NCBI GenBank assembly: GCA_029251165.1
Contig: JAQXDW010000080.1
Location: 1-64,000, forward strand
DNA from: Myxococcota bacterium
GTDB lineage: Bacteria > Myxococcota_A > UBA796
Direction of reading: 5' to 3'
DNA length: 64,000 bases
Part shown: positions 59,218 to 64,000 of the stretch, piece after piece
How the letters are laid out: every line of letters begins with the position of its first letter
Position numbering within the stretch: the stretch's first letter is position 1
Notes under the pieces: model-generated
Databases searched by the model: none
The model's input: only the letters and a program-made list of their open reading frames with translations
What the model was told of the DNA's origin: nothing
Position numbers and translations under genes: made by a program

Positions 59218-60879
59218 CTACGGCTCGACGTAGCCCAGGGCATGGAGCCGAGCGCGCAGGCTGTCATCCAGCGCCGCGCCCTCTCCCTCGGACAGCGGCT
59301 GCGCGAGGTGGTCATGCAGCGCCTCGACAAGCGCTGGTGCCGCGCCCGGGCTCCAGGTGCTCTGAAGCTCGCCGGGATCCCGGCTGCGGTCATACCGCCA
59401 CCACCGGATCGGCCCTGCTGCCAGCTCTCGACGGACCAGCACCGCATCTCCCACCTGCACCCGCGCCTGCCGACTGTCCATCCAGTCCGCCGCCTGTCCC
59501 CCGAGGTCGTCGAGCTTCAGCACCGGACGAAGCTGCTCAGAGAAGACCGGCGCGGTGTGGTCACCAGAGAGCAGGCTGTCCGGCCCCGGCAGTCCCGCGA
59601 GCTGGAGCACCGTGTCATGGACCCGGACCGTGGAGACCGGCGCGGTAATGCGCTCGGCAGCGACACCCGGACCGACCACCACCAGCGGCACCGCCAGGAC
59701 CTCGGCGTGGATGCCGATCATGTGGCCGAAGACGTCATGCTCTCCGAACGCCTCGCCGTGATCGGCGGTGACCACCATCGCGGCGTCGGGCAGGGCCGCC
59801 ACCAGCGCGCCGATCAGCGCGTCCCCCTCCGCGACACCAGCGGCGTACAGACGGCGCGCCGCCTCGAGCTCGCCGTCCTCGGGAAAGCCCGGCACGCCAG
59901 CAGGCCCCCGGAGCTGCACCGTGGCCATGCGCGCCGAGATGCGCGCTGGGTCCATCACCCCGAACCGGCCTGGATCGGCGACCTGGTGGAGCGGGCTGTG
60001 GGCCTCCAGGAGGTTGAGGAGGACAAAGGAGGGCGCTCCTTTACAGCGCCCGACCCACGACAGCGCCCGCTTCACCAGCGCCCGTCCCCCCTTGTTTCGG
60101 CGGACCGGCAGCAGGGAGAGCGCCGAGAAGCGAGCTCCGGCGCCGCTGACCTCGCTGTGGTGCTCCTGGTGCTGGAAGCCTCGGGTCATCCCGGTCTGCC
60201 GACTGATCCAGGGGTTGGCGATGAACGCCCCGGTCCGCCAGCCGGCCTGCGAGAGCCGCTCGGCGAGGGTGGTGGCGTCGGCGGAGAGGGCGAGGTGCTC
60301 GTGGTGGCCGCCGACGATCCGGGCATGCTGGCCGGTGAGCAGCGCGGCATGGGCTGGGAGGGTCCAGGGCGCCGGAGAGATCGCCTCCGAGAACACCGCT
60401 CCCCGCTGAGCGAGGGCCTCCAGGGTCGGGGTGGTCGGCAGCGGCGCACCATACAGGCTGGTCGCAGATGCCCCCACGGTGTCCAGCACCGCCAAGACCA
60501 CCACCGGTGCAGTGCACTGCGGAGCGTCCGGCGTCCGCAGCGAGACCGCGCCGAGCAGCGCACCGCCGACCGCCAGACCGCTCCACCGCCAGTCCCGCGC
60601 CAGCAGCCACCCCAGCCCCGCAGCGAGCAGCCCGAGCCCGCCGCCAGCCAGGCCACCACCACCAGCACCGATCGCGACCACCGCTGCCGCAGCGGCCGCC
60701 GGATGCAGCAGCCCGAGCAGGCCCGCAGGCAGCGCCGCCACGATCCCGGCAGCCACCGGCAGCAGCGCCCCGGCGGACAGGTCGGTTCCGGCATGAGCGG
60801 GGAGGTAGCGCAGGAGGGTCTCCAGGCCGGAGAGGAGGAGCCCGCCGAGGAGACCGAGGCGCATGCCGAGTGCTGACAT
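59218..60879 (-). CDS. Membrane-bound alkaline-phosphatase-superfamily (sulfatase-fold) enzyme
   Basis: 553 residues from the ATG at 60879. Some five membrane spans (residues ~5-125, very Ala/Gly/Leu-rich) precede a catalytic domain that begins VVVLAVLDTVGASATSLYGA. Metal-binding residues are visible: the Asp of LDT, and TADHGEAFGEHDVFGHMIG near 365. The nucleophile site reads APWTLPAHAALLTG, where sulfatases have C/S-x-P-x-R. Here Thr-Leu-Pro-Ala-His would make threonine the nucleophile, as in LtaS and other phosphoglycerol or phosphoethanolamine transferases, so a transferase is more likely than a formylglycine sulfatase. Substrate unknown; acts at the periplasmic side of the inner membrane. 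Confidence 0.9.
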   Translation of the reverse strand: MSALGMRLGLLGGLLLSGLETLLRYLPAHAGTDLSAGALLPVAAGIVAALPAGLLGLLHPAAAAAAVVAIGAGGGGLAGGGLGLLAAGLGWLLARDWRWSGLAVGGALLGAVSLRTPDAPQCTAPVVVLAVLDTVGASATSLYGAPLPTTPTLEALAQRGAVFSEAISPAPWTLPAHAALLTGQHARIVGGHHEHLALSADATTLAERLSQAGWRTGAFIANPWISRQTGMTRGFQHQEHHSEVSGAGARFSALSLLPVRRNKGGRALVKRALSWVGRCKGAPSFVLLNLLEAHSPLHQVADPGRFGVMDPARISARMATVQLRGPAGVPGFPEDGELEAARRLYAAGVAEGDALIGALVAALPDAAMVVTADHGEAFGEHDVFGHMIGIHAEVLAVPLVVVGPGVAAERITAPVSTVRVHDTVLQLAGLPGPDSLLSGDHTAPVFSEQLRPVLKLDDLGGQAADWMDSRQARVQVGDAVLVRRELAAGPIRWWRYDRSRDPGELQSTWSPGAAPALVEALHDHLAQPLSEGEGAALDDSLRARLHALGYVEP

Positions 60880-61057
60880 GCCCTCAGGATAGTCGCTCCT
60901 GGGCTTTTTTCCGACCGCGCTGACCAGCTTCCGCTCAGCCGGTCCCGGTGAGGGCAGCGCCACCACCAGACCTCCCCCCGCCGCACGCCGGATGCTCGAG
61001 ACCGCCCGTGATGGTGACGCCGACGCGCTGTGTGACAATGGCTGCGGAGCCCTCTGA

Positions 61058-61708
61058 ATGATCCTCGCCCTGCTGGCGCTCGCCCGCGCGACCCCTGATG
61101 TCACCACCGAGCAGCACGTCCTCAGCGTGCTGACCCGCAGCGAGTTTGGCAGCAGCCGAACCCGGACCGTCCGCTGGGCACGCAGCCCGACCCTCGCGAT
61201 CATCGGCGGCACCCTGGGGCAGCGCGCGCTCGCCGAGGACATCGCGGCGTCGCTGTCGCAGGCCATCGCCCCGCTCTCGATCGGGCTCACAGACGAGCCT
61301 GCGGAGGCCGACATCCGCCTCTACATCGACCGCCCTCGGGCCCTCACGGCGATCGCCATCGAGGAGGGCTTCACCTTCGTCCCCGGAAACGCCGGCCTGT
61401 TCTGGTGCTGGTGGGACTCTCGTGGCCGACTGACCCGCACCGTCATCCTCATCGCAGACACCTGGGGTGCAGACGATCCCTGGCTGCAGCACCTCATGCT
61501 CGAGGAGATGACGCAGAGCCTGGGGCTCATGAACGACACCGCGCTGTTTCCAGAGAGCGTCTTCTACGAGACCGACACCGACCCCGGCTCCACGACTCAC
61601 CTCCCCGACCTCGACACCCGGGCCATCTCGCTGCTCTACAGCGTGCGCCCGTACACCCACCAGCGGCGACTTCGGCGGGTGATGCGTCGGCGCTGGGAGC
61701 GGCTGTAG
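61058..61708 (+). CDS. DUF2927-family protein
   Basis: 216 residues, starting MILALLALARATPDV. The N-terminal 12 residues may be a weak signal or membrane anchor. The core matches DUF2927: a beta-rich segment with the WARSPTLAIIG stretch, a central helix, then MLEEMTQSLGLMNDTALFPESVFYE and a C-terminal LDTRAISLLYSVRPYTHQRR. In this family the EExxQxLGL...D segment is the conserved signature; it looks like a protease-like helix but lacks the HExxH zinc motif, so hydrolytic activity is not shown. Probably secreted or periplasmic. It converges on the SDR gene 22 bases away. Confidence 0.88.
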   Translation: MILALLALARATPDVTTEQHVLSVLTRSEFGSSRTRTVRWARSPTLAIIGGTLGQRALAEDIAASLSQAIAPLSIGLTDEPAEADIRLYIDRPRALTAIAIEEGFTFVPGNAGLFWCWWDSRGRLTRTVILIADTWGADDPWLQHLMLEEMTQSLGLMNDTALFPESVFYETDTDPGSTTHLPDLDTRAISLLYSVRPYTHQRRLRRVMRRRWERL

Positions 61709-61730
61709 CCGGGGGCTCCGGTGCGACGCC

Positions 61731-62615
61731 TCACCCTCGCGGTGTGGGAGCGGCAGACTCAATGACCGCGAGAATCTTCGCCTGAACCTGGGGGTCGAGG
61801 GCCGTCGGGTGCAGCTGCCGCTCGGCGGTGCTTGTGTCGAAGTAGCGCCCCGTGACGCCGTCGAGGTCGCGACTCGTCGCACCCCAGATCGTCGATGCGG
61901 CGGCCTTTGCTGCGCTCTTGCCACCATCCTCCGCAAAGAAGAGGCGGAAGAAGGGCAGCATCAGCTTCATCATCCCCGGAAGCCCCGAGAGGGTGAGAGA
62001 GCGGGTCATGGCGGTCGACGCGCGCCCGGGAAAGACGACGTTGACCGTGATCCCCTCCGGCTCAAGCGCCCCGGCCAGGGCCATCGACATCGACTCCAGC
62101 GCGCTCTTGGAGTGCGTGTAGGTCATGAGGCCCTTGAAGCCCTTCTCCGCCTGGAGGTTGTCGACATCCACCGCAGCGGGCTTGTCCCCGCCGGTGACGT
62201 TCAGCACGCGGGCCGAGCCGGCTGCCCGGAGGGCCGGAAGCAGCGCGTGGGTCAGGCGCCATGGTGCGAGCACGTTGACCGCGAAGTGCATCTCCACCCC
62301 GTCGTCGCTGTCCTGTCGCTCGCTGCCCAGATAGCCGGCGTTGTTGACGAGCACGTCGATGCGCTCAAGCTGCTCCAGCAGCGTCCGCGCGAGGGCGTCG
62401 ATGCCAGCGACCGATGAGAGGTCACCGATGACGAGCGCGACGTCGGGGTTGCCGGTCTCGTCGATGATCCGCTGCCGACTCGCCGCGCCGCGCGCCCGGT
62501 CCCGTCCCGTGATGACCACGCGGTCTCCGGTCCGAGCGATGCCGAGGGCGCTCTGTAGGCCGATTCCACCGGTGCCGCCGGTAACGACAACGGTGCGCTT
62601 GGTCTGGCTGTTCAT
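61731..62615 (-). CDS. Short-chain dehydrogenase/reductase
   Basis: 294 residues from the ATG at 62615; an upstream in-frame start is less likely because it would extend into the operator region. Rossmann fold with NAD(P)-binding TGGTGGIG near residue 14, Asn-Asn-Ala-Gly near 90 and the catalytic YTHSK (Tyr, Lys) near 165. The arrangement fits the retinol-dehydrogenase/WW-domain oxidoreductase-like SDRs. The usual catalytic Ser, in a strand ending VSS, is replaced by Thr (LNVTGG), which may still work. Divergent from a LysR regulator with a shared 104-base control region; the regulator likely controls it. Substrate unknown. Confidence 0.94.
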   Translation of the reverse strand: MNSQTKRTVVVTGGTGGIGLQSALGIARTGDRVVITGRDRARGAASRQRIIDETGNPDVALVIGDLSSVAGIDALARTLLEQLERIDVLVNNAGYLGSERQDSDDGVEMHFAVNVLAPWRLTHALLPALRAAGSARVLNVTGGDKPAAVDVDNLQAEKGFKGLMTYTHSKSALESMSMALAGALEPEGITVNVVFPGRASTAMTRSLTLSGLPGMMKLMLPFFRLFFAEDGGKSAAKAAASTIWGATSRDLDGVTGRYFDTSTAERQLHPTALDPQVQAKILAVIESAAPTPRG

Positions 62616-62662
62616 GAGGGGCTCCCAGGGGTGGTCTCTCCACTCATACAGCGCGGCATGAG

Positions 62663-62677
62663 CGCACGTAAGGTGCG
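62663..62677. promoter_or_regulatory. Palindromic candidate LysR operator
   Basis: CGCAC-GTAAG-GTGCG is a perfect 5-5-5 inverted repeat midway between the divergent SDR and LysR genes. A second palindromic core, TGCGCA, lies about 20 bases further on. The spacing suits a LysR-type dimer site. Confidence 0.5.
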
Positions 62678-62719
62678 AGAAAGTAGACACAGCGTGCGCA
62701 AATACACCACTGGAGCGTC

Positions 62720-63634
62720 ATGAAGCATTGGAGCGAGGTGCGATCGGCCTACGCGGTCGCCCGACTGGGCACCGTCAGCGCAGCGTCAGCAGAGCTGGGT
62801 GTCCATCGCGCCACCATCATCCGCCACATCAACACCCTCGAGGCGAGCCTCGGCGCACGGCTCTTCCAGCGCCACACCCGAGGCTACACCCCCACGGCGG
62901 CCGGCCTCGATCTGGCCCGTGTGGCGCGAGCGACCCGCGAGCAGCTCGACCAGCTCGCGGTCCGTGCCCGTGGACACGGGAGCGCGGTGACCGGAGAGCT
63001 TGTCGTGACCTCCGTCGAGATGGTCTCTCCCTTGGTCATCAGGGCAATCGGGCGCTTTCGCGATGAGCACCCAGAGGCGACGGTCCGCTACATCGCCAGC
63101 GGCCGCATCCTCCAGCTCGCCTATGGCGAGGCCCACCTCGCGGTGCGCGCGGGGGCCAGACCAGAACACCCCGACAACGTGGTCCGAGCCTTCCTTCCCC
63201 TTCGCTCTACCTTCTATGCACACACACGCTACGTCGAGCGGTGCGGCCTCCCGCAGACCGAGGCGGAGCTGGCGGATCACCACTTCGTGTCGCACACGGA
63301 CCCCAGCCGGGCCCCGTTCTTTTCATGGCTGGAGTCGGTGGTTCCAGCCCGAAACATCGTCCTGCGCAGCGGGAGCCAGCGGGTGCTGATGGAGGCCCTC
63401 CTCGCCGGCATCGGGATCGGATTCATGCCCGTCTTCCAGGCCGCCGCGAGGCCCGACCTTCATGAGGTGATGCCCTCGCATCCGGACTGGTCGGTCCCCC
63501 TGTGGTTGGTCACGCACATGGATCAGCACCGCACAGCAAAGGTGCGCGCGATCTCTCAGGCGCTCCATCAGGTCGCCGAGGAAGCACACCAAGAGGATGA
63601 CCTGCTCCCGGCTCGACCGGGCGGTGCCCCTTGA
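62720..63634 (+). CDS. LysR-type transcriptional regulator
   Basis: 304 residues, the usual length. The N-terminal winged helix-turn-helix (residues ~1-60) includes SAASAELGVHRATIIRHINT and the wing ending in LGARLFQRHTRGYTPTAAG. The effector-binding domain follows with GELVVTSVEMVSPLVIRAIGRF and later VLMEALLAGIGIGFMP. Divergent transcription with the SDR gene and a palindrome in the shared 104-base gap fit the classic autoregulated LysR arrangement. The effector is unknown. Its last helix is duplicated in degenerate form downstream (63635-63936). Confidence 0.96.
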   Translation: MKHWSEVRSAYAVARLGTVSAASAELGVHRATIIRHINTLEASLGARLFQRHTRGYTPTAAGLDLARVARATREQLDQLAVRARGHGSAVTGELVVTSVEMVSPLVIRAIGRFRDEHPEATVRYIASGRILQLAYGEAHLAVRAGARPEHPDNVVRAFLPLRSTFYAHTRYVERCGLPQTEAELADHHFVSHTDPSRAPFFSWLESVVPARNIVLRSGSQRVLMEALLAGIGIGFMPVFQAAARPDLHEVMPSHPDWSVPLWLVTHMDQHRTAKVRAISQALHQVAEEAHQEDDLLPARPGGAP

Positions 63635-63936
63635 GCCCGACCACACCTTGAGCGGAGCCGTCTTCGCCTCGACAGATCAACCGCACACAAAGGCACAACG
63701 CCACAGCGCGATCTCTCAGGCGCTCATGCCCTGCAAGTGGTCCTCACAAACCAGCAGCGCTGGTCACGTCCGAACAGCGGAGAAAACCGCCATGGAATTC
63801 GCGCGAAGTGACCGTGCCCCCAGTACGATAAGCCGTTCAGGGGAGGAAGATCGAGCGGCTCCGGGTCGATGCTGAGCCCGGGCAGTGGCGGCATCAAACC
63901 CGAGCCTGCAGGAGAGGGTGTGGTATCCGTTCAGGG
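63635..63936 (+). pseudogene. Downstream region with a decayed duplicate of the LysR gene 3' end
   Basis: A perfect 20-base direct repeat, GCGCGATCTCTCAGGCGCTC, occurs inside the LysR gene (63546-63565) and again at 63706-63725. The flanks match weakly too: the LysR protein has DQHRTAKVRAISQAL, while the second copy, read in the same strand at 63675, gives DQPHTKAQRHSAISQAL. So the region holds a short degenerate duplicate of the C-terminal coding end. The rest of the region shows nothing recognisable. Confidence 0.55.
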
Positions 63937-64000
63937 ATGCGTGACCGCACCGTACTCATCCTCATTGGCCTGCTCCTGATCGTTCCGATCTTTGGCCAGG
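63937..64000 (+). CDS. Start of a membrane or secreted protein, cut by window end
   Basis: From the ATG at 63937 the frame reads MRDRTVLILIGLLLIVPIFG and continues past the window. Basic residues followed by a hydrophobic stretch form a signal peptide or membrane anchor. GGAGAGGG lies 18 bases upstream, rather far for a ribosome-binding site. Only about 21 codons are visible; product unknown. Confidence 0.5.
   Translation, partial: MRDRTVLILIGLLLIVPIFGQ

Overview
The DNA is GC-rich with tightly packed, often overlapping genes (GTGA, ATGA and TGATG junctions). It encodes many lipoproteins whose lipobox is followed by an Asp/Thr/Ser/Pro-rich linker, DNDCDGEIDE metal-binding and FG-GAP repeat surface proteins, an outer-membrane barrel and a membrane-anchored Ser/Thr kinase. 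Together these suggest a didermic bacterium of the Myxococcota or a neighbouring former-deltaproteobacterial lineage. This is inferred from gene content only; no rRNA is present.

Layout. 1-4791: the 3' part of a long coiled-coil repeat protein, a coupled protein of unknown function and a Ser/Thr kinase. 5019-6680: a large lipoprotein with TULIP/BPI-like features. 6681-21395: the centrepiece, a four-gene translationally coupled operon of about 14.6 kb. It encodes a HEAT/ARM-like protein (1072 aa), a giant protein with propeller, HEAT and BRCT regions (2709 aa), a winged-helix/SWIM zinc-finger protein (632 aa) and a retron-type reverse transcriptase with the NAxxH and VTG signatures. This matches the gene content of type XIII retrons (RT + ARM + WHSWIM), with an extra giant BRCT-containing partner and no obvious msr-msd RNA. 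21450-29816 (minus strand): housekeeping and surface genes (beta-helix lipoprotein, TatD, rpsR, nadE, FG-GAP lipoprotein, START-like protein, TerB-like protein). 30124-32175: a PNGase F-like lipoprotein.

32377-38997 is a second probable defence locus: a 1625-aa HEPN-like/STAND NTPase with 16 WD40 repeats, then an N6-adenine methyltransferase and a half-size HsdS-like specificity subunit, with no restriction subunit next to them. 39004-43412 encodes a membrane-anchored ATPase coupled to a MazG-type pyrophosphohydrolase. Two long intergenic regions follow, around a Prc/CtpA protease gene. One carries a 27-bp tandem repeat; the other a 23-bp inverted repeat that pairs fully only in the minus-strand RNA.

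46741-53183 holds three large polytopic membrane proteins (two clearly paralogous) and a small lipoprotein. 53332-64000 holds a Cys-rich secreted protein, an outer-membrane barrel, a coiled-coil plus TerB-like pair, MATE and EamA transporters, a sulfatase-fold membrane enzyme, a DUF2927 protein, a divergent SDR/LysR pair and the start of a gene cut off by the window end.

The phage-defence roles are inferred from domain architecture and gene order, not demonstrated.
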